Below, piece by piece: positions 11,616 to 21,097 of a DNA stretch of 64,000 nt. Source of the DNA: Ligustrum vulgare. Its lineage: Eukaryota; Streptophyta; Magnoliopsida; Lamiales; Oleaceae. The stretch's first letter is position 1; every line of letters starts with the position of its first letter. The stretch lies in contig OY743171.1 of the NCBI GenBank assembly GCA_963555705.1, forward strand, positions 25,538,852 to 25,602,851, in the 5' to 3' direction. Under the pieces are notes generated by a model. The model did no database searches. It was not told where the DNA came from and saw only the letters and a list, made by a program, of their open reading frames with translations. The position numbers were made by a program, and so were the translations under genes.

Positions 11616-12917
11616 ATGATGAACCCAAATCATGTGAAGCACGTGAACCCATTCAGTTTGGTTTCAACCAGACGGCTCAAATGGCACAAGTGCGAGAACA
11701 AATTGCTACCTAAATGTGGAACGATTACTCTAGAAGGGCACCACGACTTTTTGAACTTTTTGGCAGCAACAAATTGTGTAACTAGAGCTAATCCATTTAT
11801 TTTTGTTGTTCCAAACTCAAATATGACATCTCTATTTCATTTATATTATGTGTATAGTATATGTATGAATGTTGTGTGTGTGTGTGTATTTATTTATTCA
11901 CAAGAAATATAATTATAATTATACAAAGTGTGTGTTTGATATTATTTAAAAATATTTTTTTTGAAATGAATAGTAATTTTTAGAAGAATGGATGATTCAG
12001 ATTTGGTTAAAAAGTCAAATATTGTGGATTTCACTTTTAATGAGAATCAAACAATAGCAAAATAGTTTTCTGCAAAATATTCAAACAGAACGTATTTTCC
12101 AACTTTTCATTTTCGAAAACAATTTTCAGAAATAACAAACCAAACACGTTTTCAGCAATTTTGAAAACATTCACAGAAAACGGAAAAAAGAAAATATTTT
12201 CGAAAATAAAAATAGAAAACGGAAACATAAAGAGAACGTAGCCTAAAATTTACTAGGTCAGTTTCCACCAACTCCACTATTTTGATATAACTTAAATTAA
12301 ATAAAAACTTAAACCATCCAGAATGTCTCGATTACATAAACTAAAGTTTACATCGCTTTGCAAAAAGATTTTGATAATTATAAAAGCTAGCTACCTAATT
12401 AAAATTTGCAGGTCATTATTTTTGAAGCAAGCACCAAAAACATTTAACAGCTGTTTTCCAAGTATACAAGACATGCATCGCAAATAAGAAGCATTTCCTA
12501 GTTTCATCACCAATGATCAAGATGAAAACAGTCAAATAACACTAACAGAAGTCCCAGCCAATAAGGTGATCAGCTTGTGCAAGAAATTTTGTTTGTTAAT
12601 TAGAAAACTTTTATTGAGTACGTAGAAAATATATATAGCATTGAACAAATCAACCAAATAAAAGATGGTACCAGAAAATGTTAGCTGTTTTGAGAAAAAA
12701 TCATAAAAATTCAAATAAGTAGTAGAAGGTGAGGAAGTGAGACACGCCTGTTCCACTTAACTAGCAAGCAACTCAAGATTATGATAGCCGTGAATTGTGA
12801 TTGTTCAGATACCAAACTTATGAGGTCACATCCAATCTACTAAGATAACAAGAACTCTACGATACATGAACCCTCACACAAGTCGCACAATAAATTTGGT
12901 AGGAGATTTGCATGTTA

Positions 12918-13010
12918 TCTTAAGTATGCTGATAATATTTCATCCTTAGTAAAACTATCTTCTTGCGAACCAATTTCATGCAAATATATACAATCTGGGT
13001 TGCTGCAGGG
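12918..13010 (-). pseudogene. NOT4: NOT4 exon 7, defective splice donor
   Basis: The acceptor TCCAG|C is followed by codons for PCSNPDCIYLHEIGSQEDSF and TKDEILSAYLR, a CCCH-like C-x4-C...H block next to the RRM in NOT4 proteins. Phase demands an end after AGA (12918), but the following bases are TAACAT, not GTAACAT. The donor G appears to be lost. The breakpoint of a tandem duplication (12907) is only 11 bases away. Confidence 0.8.
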
Positions 13011-13178
13011 CTGGACAAAAATGTAATTCTAATTTAGGGTATACTACAAACAAATGAACAGCTACATCTACAGCTACAGATAAATATTCGAGTATATGGA
13101 TAATATGAAAGACCCAATAACCAGTAAGCAATTCTTTGGCCACAATTTTGTTAGGAATCATTCAAAAACCATGCATAC

Positions 13179-13205
13179 CACATTTCTCAGCCACGCATGA
13201 CAGTA
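13179..13205 (-). pseudogene. NOT4: NOT4 exon 6, downstream part (CHAWLRNV)
   Basis: After the target duplication (GTA on the plus strand, TAC on the minus) the codons read CHAWLRNV, the conserved block following ACFGTTKY in NOT4 proteins. The donor is GTG|GTATGC. This half begins at the left end of the CACTA element (13206). Confidence 0.92.
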
Positions 13206-13245
13206 CACTAGTACAAAATTATCAAAAAAAAATAACAAATTGCGT

Positions 13246-13440
13246 CGTTTTCCAAGGAAAATGACGCCTGTAAAAAATGCGGTGGAAAAATTGTAAATAA
13301 ATGTTTATTAAAGGCGTCGGTTGTTAGGAAACAACCGACGCCAAAGAACCGGCCCAAGTATGGGCGTCGGTTCTTAAAAAGAACCGGCACTTTTTCATAA
13401 TAGGCGTCGGTTCTTATATAGAACCGACGCCTATACTTGC
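13246..13440. repeat. CACTA left subterminal hairpin repeats
   Basis: Several copies of GGCGTCGGTT each face an AACCGACGCC-type partner a few bases away, for example at 13313-13342 and 13403-13432. In CACTA elements such clustered subterminal motifs are the transposase (TNPA-like) binding sites. Confidence 0.8.
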
Positions 13441-14255
13441 GCTTTATTTTCCCGCTTTATTTTAGCCATTTCCCGCACCATTTTCAGTTCAACTGAGGTC
13501 ACTGTTCATACGAGATCCCCAAGTCGCCTCTGAGCGTCAGCTCGTTGGGGAAGAATGGTTTTTAACCACTGGCCTTTCCTCCCCTACCATCAAATCATAC
13601 ATTATTCAAGCTATTTGGCGGATTTTGGAAGATTTCTCACGAATTTCAACTCCTAGGTCTGCCCTAGTGCGCAATTTTGGCTGTTCGAGTTCTTGCTGGA
13701 ATTTCTCCTTCTTTTCAGCATTTTCTTGCTCCTTGTTCACTGGGCTCTTCTACCCTAGCTTGGAATTGTGGTTTCCTGGATTCTTTTCAGCACTTTGAAC
13801 GAATTTCGAGAAACCCCATCAACTGGGTTCGGTTTTCTCGCAGGCTACAGCTTGGTGTGGTACTATTCAGCATTATTGTGGTGATTTCTTGCCCAAAAAC
13901 TACTGGGCTTTCGTCTCCTCAGCTGGAAACGTCTACCCCCTGGTCGAGTGAGTAGGTTATAGCACTGCCATAGCTTCTTTTCTGCAACTTCACTGTTCAT
14001 ACGAGCTCCTTCTTCAGTTTTCAGAATTGTTTTCAGCAAGTGGTGAAGCTTTGGTTATCTCTTCACCCTCCTTGCTGGAATTTTTCTTCAGATAAGGTTA
14101 GTGTGGCTTACTTGTGGCCTTGTCGGCCTAATTTAAGCAGCCTTGCCGGCAATTATTAATGTATTGCTTGTTGTGTTGTGATTGGTGGAGTTGGGTTGGT
14201 TTGATTGGTGTTGGTTGTTGTTGGTGATTGTGTTTGGGAGGTGTTCTCTCCCATA

Positions 14256-14399
14256 ATGGGGAGGAAGAGAACTAAACAGACATTCAACCCTCTGCCTCTG
14301 ATGAAGGATTCTGCGCAGACATCTACTGGGCATGATAATGCGGTTATTGAACAGGGTACTGGTCCTAGCAGTGGTTTCCAAGGTGATAATGCGGATTAA
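14256..14399 (+). CDS. Small ORF in the CACTA element, unknown
   Basis: 48 codons starting MGRKRTKQTFNPLPLMKDSA and ending GFQGDNAD. A basic N-terminus right after a GC-rich leader (13440-14250) with possible splice sites could be the first exon of a CACTA-encoded protein, but no domain is visible. It may equally be chance. Function not assigned. Confidence 0.25.
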   Translation: MGRKRTKQTFNPLPLMKDSAQTSTGHDNAVIEQGTGPSSGFQGDNAD

Positions 14400-14765
14400 A
14401 AAATTGTTTTCCACATGCAGCATTAAAAATCATGAATGTTTTTGGGTGATGTGTTGATTGCCCTGAAGAAAGATGCATTTACATGTAAAAATACAAAACA
14501 TATTAAACGTACTTATATTTTTCCACATGAAGAGCCTTCAGGATATGTTTTTAGGGTGTTTTTGGCATTGTAGATTTAGATTATTCATTTGCTTAATATT
14601 GTGTTAATTTTTCTGATGTTTCTAGGATTCAGAGATCATGTTTACTGGATTCATAACTTTTCTGATGCAGAAATAACTGGACGCTTTTGGCACCCTCATT
14701 TTTTCCCCTTTTAAATGAGTTTTGAAGGAGTCTTACACTGTGCAACTTTCTCTGATAGAAACTAA

Positions 14766-15630
14766 GGTGGCGTTCTGTTTGTATTTTATTTTGTATTTTC
14801 ATTTTCGAAAATGTTTTGTGTTTTGTGTTTTCATTTTTGTTTTTAAATTTGCTGAAAATGCGTTTGGTTTGTCATTTCTGAAAACTGTTTTTGAAAATGA
14901 AAAGCTGGAAAACACGTTGTGTTTGAAATTTTGCAGAACACTATTTAAATTGTTTTTAATTAATTTGCTTGCAGAATACTACTAACTCCAACTCAAATTT
15001 CCTTTCACAATATACTAAAAATATGGTTACATGCAACACACTAATGTGAGGATTAAGAGTCTATATTAACACAGCTTGATCAGGTTCGGGACTTGAGAAA
15101 GCTCTACTTCTATTAAAATCCAAAAAATGCAAGTTCTTTCAAAACCACCAGAATCCATTTATCATTGCATTTTTTGAAATATAACAAGAATTCTCATTTA
15201 ATTTTTTTTTTTGCAATGTAGATATTGAATTCAATAAAACTTTATTTAAACTAAGTTCCAAGTTAGGATAATTCTCAAAAAAAAAAAAAATTCTTTATTT
15301 AGGCTTAGTTCCAAGGTAGGATAATTCTAAAAAAAATAATAAAAAAATAAAAACTTTATATTAAGCTTAGTTCTAAGTTAAGATATTTCTATAAAATTAA
15401 AAAAAAAAAAAAAAAAAAAATCCCAAAACGCGTTTTCCGCGTTTTGGACATTTTTTGTCGAAATACACACAAAATGCCCAAAACGATGTTTCAGGCATTT
15501 TCCGTTTTGTGTAGAAATTTTTTTTTTGTTTTCCAAAATGCGTTTTCGAAAATGGTAAAGAGAACGCGTTTTTAGCGTTTTCGAAAATAAAAACTGAAAA
15601 TGACCTCAAAACAGCAAAGAGAACAGGGGC
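14766..15630. mobile_element. Harbinger-type MITE nested in the CACTA element
   Basis: 865 bp between TAA duplications (14763-14765 and 15631-15633). The left end GGTGGCGTTCTGTTTGT and the reverse complement of the right end, GCCCCTGTTCTCTTTGC, resemble the termini of the Harbinger element at 8083-12243, and the subterminal TTTTCGAAAATG/GTTTTCG text is shared. It is non-coding. I infer a deletion derivative of that family. Confidence 0.75.
15235..15410. repeat. Three tandem units of about 70 bp inside the MITE
   Basis: The phrase TTAG/AAGTTCYAAGKTARGATA, followed by an A-rich run, occurs three times in a row (about 15250, 15305 and 15365). The third runs into a 22-base poly-A. Confidence 0.7.
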
Positions 15631-15820
15631 TAAATGTTTCGGCAATGGAATTTGGACTTTTATATAAAACTGCTTTAAATTGGTGTATTAGAGATGGTAT
15701 TAGTTGGCAAATTTACATATGCGATAACTTTCTTTGCTCTAGGTTTTGATTCTCAAAAATTGTTATTGATCAAATTATGGTAGCATATATCTTTCTGGTA
15801 TTATTTTTATTCATTTTTTT

Positions 15821-16162
15821 GTGGGAAGGGGTTTAATAATGCATTGCGTGGATTTCAATCTGGAGAATATCAAATTTGCTACTGAACATCAGGAGGTTAT
15901 CCAAAATGTTAATTGCAAAGGAGCTGGACAGTGGCCATTGTGTTATCAGATGGATGAAGTGAAAGAGTATATGAGGAACATGAACTGTAAAATTGAGCTG
16001 GAAAAGAAATTCACCAACACAGCAGCCTCTTGGTTAGCTAAGGAGGGAGTTGACACTGATACTATCATTTGGTATAATAATAATAAGGATCTTCCTAGAC
16101 AATTGCAGCAGATTGTGATTATGGAAAAAAGACAAATACCCTACATCATTGATCCAAATTGA
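15821..16162 (+). pseudogene. LINE RNase H-like fragment inside the CACTA element
   Basis: The C-terminal half reads FTNTAASWLAKEGVDTDTII, then DLPRQLQQIVIMEKRQIPYI. This matches the end of the RNase H (RVT_3-like) domain of plant LINEs: N-x-x-A-D/S-x-LA-K-x-G...DLP-x-x-L...D/E-x-x-x-x-PYI. The catalytic Asp of the NxxAD motif is replaced by Ser (NTAAS). No other LINE part is nearby. I infer a captured or inserted fragment. Confidence 0.6.
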
Positions 16163-16496
16163 AATTGGTTGGAACTTTAGATTCACGCCTAGATCATCAG
16201 AAGCTTTCTTGACTTGTATAGGGAGTAAGTACTCCTGATTTATAGCTTTTTTGCATTGGAGTGATTCTCCTTTCATAGCATGCATCTGTTGGGATTCTAT
16301 TGTTTTTTGTATTTGGCATCACATTTGGAGGCTATGTACATGCCCTCCTCCATTAGGTGTATCATTTTCTTTTTGTTAATAAAAGGGTAGGGGAAGCCAA
16401 ACCCCCCCACAAGAGAGAAAGGAGAAGGATTAAAACCCACTCCATTACTCTTGAGGGCCTTTTTTTTAAAAATAAAAAATAAAAAATTAATAGTAA

Positions 16497-16770
16497 AAGG
16501 CGTCGGTTGTTCTTGAAAACCGACGCCTTTATGTCACTTAAGGTGTCGGTTTTTGAATAACAACCGACGCCTTAAGTAACTTAAAGGCATCGGTTTTCAA
16601 GAACAACCGATGCCTTTTTATAACTTAAGGCGTCGGTTTTTACTTAACAACCGACGCCTTAAGTTATGATAAGGCGTCGGTTTACAACCGACGCCTTAAG
16701 TATACACTTTTAGCTTCGCTACTATAGGCGTCTCCTGTACAACCGACGCCTTTTCCGCTTTACAACCAAC
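16497..16770. repeat. CACTA right subterminal hairpin repeats
   Basis: A denser set of the same GGCGTCGGTT/AACCGACGCC units as at the left end, about five inverted pairs separated by a short AAGGCGT/ACTTAAG linker. It can fold into a series of short hairpins. A presumed transposase-binding region. Confidence 0.8.
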
Positions 16771-16795
16771 ACCTTTGACTGTTATTGTACTAGTG

Positions 16796-16820
16796 GTATT
16801 TAGTTGTGCCAAAGCAAGCC
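16796..16820 (-). pseudogene. NOT4: NOT4 exon 6, upstream part (ACFGTTKY)
   Basis: The acceptor TTGCAG|G at 16823-16821 is followed by codons for ACFGTTKY, the end of the NOT4 RRM. The reading is cut by the right end of the CACTA element (16795). The rest of the exon lies at 13179-13205. Joining the two and removing one copy of the 3-bp GTA target duplication gives 49 bp, exactly the length needed by phase. Confidence 0.92.
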
Positions 16821-16897
16821 CTGCAACAATGAATTTCAAATAACTATCCAGTACATCAAAAAAGAGATCATAATAATACACAAAAGTTACCACTCAC

Positions 16898-16981
16898 TTC
16901 AAAGAGCTACCCTCCAAAACAAATCCATGTACTGACTGGATACACCGAACTGCTTCCTCTTCGCTCGAATAAGTAATATAC
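16898..16981 (-). pseudogene. NOT4: NOT4 exon 5 (RRM RNP1 region)
   Basis: It encodes VYITYSSEEEAVRCIQSVHG then FVLEGSSLK. VYITY is the RNP1 strand, and EEEAVRCIQ is the second RRM helix. The acceptor is CCTAG|G and the donor AA|GTGAGT. It is intact and in phase with exon 4. Confidence 0.92.
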
Positions 16982-17190
16982 CTAGGCCAAACAAACAATT
17001 GGAAACAAATAAATGGCAAGCCTACCTAATAAATGCAAAATAATTAATGATAGATCAAAGACCTATTGCAAAATACTTGACACAGGAATGATGAGAAAAG
17101 ATGTGTCCTCGATGTAATTCTAATCCCCGATGTTCAAAAGTAAGCTCTCCATAAAAATATCAAAAATGTTCATTTTCGTTGTTCAATAAG

Positions 17191-18667
17191 TGATGCGTGT
17201 CGCAATGCACCAAAATAATAAATAATTCCTTACTTGCCAAATATTAATTAATAATGTAGTAGCGAGAGTAAAGGTCGATCCCACGAGGAACGGAAACTAA
17301 TTTTAGTTGTTCGATCAATTAGAATGGAATGAGGGTTTTGTTGTTTGAATTGGTTGAATGAAAATTATGCATAAAATAAATAATTAAATATGACTAGAGA
17401 AATAATATGAGAAGAAATCTTGTTCTCGGGTTCGGTTGTGCCCCCAATTAATGTTATACTTTTCCTTGTAACGTGTTTCTATTCCTAATTCAATTATCAA
17501 TCATAAATAATCAACAAGCTCTGATTATCTAAATTCTTCCTTATGTGTATTGATTCAAAATAAGCTATTTGAACCAATTCTAGCCATGGACAATCCTAAA
17601 CAAACTCTTACGATTTAATGCACGACTAGTATGAAAATTTAGAAGAATAGATTGAATTGGATCGTTAATTACACAAGCTCGAATTAATCAATCCAAGTTG
17701 AATTATTACTAAACCTGCACGAGATTTATTTGCTACTAAAGTAAAGATTCAATGACAATTACGGATCAAGAATCTAAACATAGCATATTCATGAATCCAA
17801 AGATCAATAATCCAATTGGCCAAATTAAACTATTAATCAAATAAACTCAATTGAACATTCAAAACATAATAATCCAACAATTGAAATAAAGGAATAAATT
17901 CACGCTACTAATTTGTAGGAAAAGAAAATAACATAATTAAATTGACACAACTTCCCCTTTGAACAAGATATGAAATTTAGCCTAGAATTGTTGTGGTAGA
18001 TTCTTCAAGTTGCTTCATGAATTCCATTGTTGTTGATATTCTTGCGCTTGAAAATCTCCAACGAATGCTCTATATTTTTCTCTCAATTTTTCTCAATGTC
18101 TAGCCTCTTTCACAAATATAAAAGTCTCTTTTTCTTGTCATGAAATTCCCTTTTTATAGCCTCAATTTCGTGCCCTAGCTTTGGGACCAAGAAATCCAAA
18201 ATTATGGAAAGAATTGAAATATGGAAATTTTTGACTAGAATAGTTATGGCCGTAAGTTTTCCTTTACGGCCGTAAAGGAGTTTCTGCACATTTCTCGCAA
18301 TTTGAAGTTACGGCCGTAACTTCTTATTTGCGGCCGTAATTTGGGTTCTGCTAATTTTCTTCTTTTGAGGTTTACGGCCGTAATGGATACGTCTTATGGC
18401 CGTAACATCTTTTCTGCTTATTTTTTTCCTATTTCAACATGCGCTTACGGCCGTAAATATTTTTCTTGCGGCCGTAAATCTTATTTGCACCTAAGTCCCC
18501 AAACTTCAGTTTTTAGTGCAATTTGGTCCTTTTTTCTTCTTTTCTCTTCTTTTATGATCCTATACAATATAAAACATAAAATGCATTAATAATACTTAGA
18601 TAGAATCACATTATGGCATATTCAAGGATATAAGTATATAAAATAAACGTTAATATAACACTATTCA
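17191..18667 (-). repeat. Gypsy element, left (3') LTR
   Basis: 1477 bp starting TGATGCGTGTCGC and ending ACTATTCA. Nearly identical to 23625-25039 apart from scattered substitutions and 62 bp at about 18318-18380 missing from the other LTR. Confidence 0.93.
18240..18482. repeat. Array of ACGGCCGTAA palindromes in the left LTR
   Basis: Ten or so near-copies of TTACGGCCGTAA (variants TTATGGCCGTAA, TTGCGGCCGTAA), mostly in pairs about 20-30 bases apart. The shorter set in the right LTR is at 24680-24850. The core CGGCCG is GC-rich in a very AT-rich LTR. Confidence 0.85.
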
Positions 18668-18684
18668 AATCCCCCCACACTTGA
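18668..18684 (-). promoter_or_regulatory. Polypurine tract beside the 3' LTR
   Basis: The minus strand reads AAGTGTGGGGGGATT directly before the LTR, the plus-strand primer expected here. A second similar tract (minus strand AGTGTGGGGGGAAT) lies at about 20440-20455. Confidence 0.75.
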
Positions 18685-20703
18685 ACCATTGTTCGTCCTC
18701 GAACAAAGATTCGCAAAGAAAAGAATAGGACTCAAACAATAGATTACAATTTAGAGACTTGAGGTTGCAACCCACTTATCTTTAACAAAAAATGTTCCAT
18801 TGCATGATCGGATTGTGTTAGTGTGTGCTAGAGATGCAACGCACTTTATTTCCCATCCCAATCATGACTCGATATGGTTTATTTCCTTGCACCTCTCGTG
18901 TTTGCTCACATCCCAACCATTTATGAGTGACTACGAGGAAAATAGTTTCGCCCAACTCCAGTGGAAATCTGTTTCGTAAACCGAGTTGCTCATGACGTGA
19001 ATTTAGTCAACACAGTACCCCCGACCACATTCATAGCACCAACCCTAGACCAAGCAATTCAAACCACTCATAAGCATATGTAATGGGTTTAAAAACCCTC
19101 ACAAGATATTTCTCTCTTCGCACAAAGTGTATAAGGGTTTGAATTTTCGCTCATCTCTCTGCATGGATAAGTCAGTACCACAGATTGCCTTACTGTCATA
19201 ACCGGAGCCAACAATAACACAAGTGCAAAGCAAAGGTCTTTATTTGGTTGTAGCGGGGCTTCGGGTCAGGTAGGATAAAATGATATATTTAGGCTGAGTC
19301 GAGAAGGAATTTGGCAAACTTAATATTATCTTTATTGTTTCCCGCTACCCAACTTTATTCAAACTTGAATCTCTTCTTTTCTTTTCTCTTTTTTTTCACA
19401 AGTTGAGTGTTTGACATCCTCAACTACTAATTTTCATGACTAACTTCCTTTTCATTGCTTTTTCTCTTTCGATTTTTTTTTTCTTTTTTTCAAATGAAGA
19501 ATTCAACTTTTTCTCAATCACAAGATAGAATTTCAATCCCCTGAATTCAGTCCATTACACGGCCATCGCACAACACAAGATAATCATTTTCAACTTCTTA
19601 GACTTAGACCATAGCACAATCCTCAATCAACAAAAGCTTGCGAATCCCCTCTCCATGGGTTCAAAACAGAGACAATGCGAAAGAAAGGGTATTCATGGCT
19701 TGTAACGTGGCATAAAAATTCAAAGAAAGGCTAAGGCTCAAACGGGCTTCTAATGGTCTATGTAGCAAGGTAGGCTCTTTTAGCAAGTCAAATTTGGTTT
19801 AACCTATTGCCTTTTCTATAATTTGCACTTGAATCAAGAAGCTACAACGGTATGCACAAGAAAGCACATCGAAGCATAACCCAACCATGCAGGACACACA
19901 TCAAAGAATTACGAGCTCATAAATATTAAAAACAGCTCTTAGGCTCAAAAGCTCACAAATTATGGTTTTCATGTGTTTTTCCCATCCAATTATGAGTTAT
20001 AGGTCATTGCTTGATCTTCATTCCAAATCTAAGTCCATTGGTCGAGGATAACGGTTAAAAGTATTCAAACTATGACTACTCACAAAAGTATAACAATTGG
20101 GATGTTCAGGGTTATATATGAAGGAATAATCTGTCTATTGTGGGTTAGGTTGACTAGGTTGTAGACATTTGAATATTTTACTTTTCATTTTCAACCTATT
20201 TGTGAAGTTTTGGACGAGATCATCTCTATGTGCTCAATTAATATCCAATTACGCAATGATTTTTTTTTTCAAAAAATTGAACCAAAAGTGGGGTTGCTTC
20301 CTATCAAAGTATGGTTTAGGACCTAAGTAGCATAGATAGGTAGCAAAAGTAGATAACAAGATTAAAATGGGTGCTGACTCAATATGAATTTAATGTTTCG
20401 ACTACAGAAAGAAGATAAAGACATTAAGCTTGCAATCAATTCCCCCCACACTTAGACAAAACAATGTCCTCATTGTAAAGCAAAACAATAAAAGGGAAAA
20501 AGAAAAGAAACTCCCTCGGTCTAATGTGGTGGTTGATCGGCACGGGGTCTCTGCAACTGTCGAATCTCCTCCCGAAGGGCTCTCTACTCTTTTAGCATAA
20601 GTTGCTGATCTTCTTGCATGGCATTCAGCTGAGTTTGGAAGGCTTGCATCAATTCCAGCATCTGCAGTTCAAAAGGGGTAGGAGCAGGGGTACGTAAGTG
20701 AAG

Positions 20704-20734
<31 letters not shown>

Positions 20735-21097
20735 GAAATGTGAAATTTCTGGAATTACGGCCGTGAATGTCTCACTGACGGCCGTAAGTCCTAATCTGGA
20801 AAAAATAGCAAGCATCCACTACGACCGTAAAATCAAGTCTCACGACCGCAAGTTGGCCTCTGAATAAATTTACTGGAATTGTGTTACGGCCGTACTTGAG
20901 TACCTTACGGCCGTAACAAGGCCACTGATTTTTTTTTATTTTTATAATAAATATGAGAATGAAATGACTAAATGAAATAAACCAAAAATGAAAATACGAA
21001 AATAAAGGGTTGAGGGAATAAAGAAACTCCCTCCTCGGGTTGCCTCCCGAGCAGCGCCTTTGTTTACTGTCGTTGGCTCGACAGGTTGCTTCCTTCT
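18685..21097. other. Non-coding 3' region of the gypsy element
   Basis: No pol domain is found where it would be expected. Visible landmarks are: a minus-strand GGCGCTGCTCGGGAGGCAAC motif at about 21039-21060; a 26-base poly-T at about 20708-20733; six TTACGGCCGTAA-like palindromes at 20755-20920; a second polypurine tract with an ACAATGTCCTCATTGT inverted repeat at 20440-20478. Confidence 0.7.

Larger units (their letters stand above)
8083..12243 (+). mobile_element. PIF/Harbinger DNA transposon, decayed
   Basis: 4161 bp with ends GGCCCCGTTTTCTTTAT and, in reverse complement, GGCTACGTTCTCTTTAT, flanked by TAA duplications at 8080-8082 and 12244-12246. Copy A of the tandem duplication has the same site empty, which fixes both boundaries. 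Inside are the two genes expected of this superfamily: a Myb/SANT-like protein and a DDE nuclease, both broken. It is non-autonomous as it stands. Confidence 0.92.
7403..12907. repeat. NOT4: Tandem duplication, copy B (interrupted by a Harbinger element)
   Basis: Holds the full exon 8 (7459-7602) and the same intron sequence as copy A, split at 8080-12246 by a 4.16-kb PIF/Harbinger element. It ends 11 bases from exon 7. Confidence 0.9.
13206..16795. mobile_element. Non-autonomous CACTA (En/Spm) transposon inside NOT4 exon 6
   Basis: 3590 bp that begins CACTAGTACAA and ends with its exact reverse complement TTGTACTAGTG. It is flanked by the 3-bp duplication GTA (13203-13205 and 16796-16798). 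CACTA termini and 3-bp duplications define the superfamily. Both subterminal regions carry GGCGTCGGTT palindromes. No TNPD-type transposase is present. The interior holds GC-rich leader-like sequence, a small ORF, a nested MITE and a LINE RNase H fragment. It interrupts NOT4 between the ACFGTTKY and CHAWLRNV codons. Confidence 0.93.
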
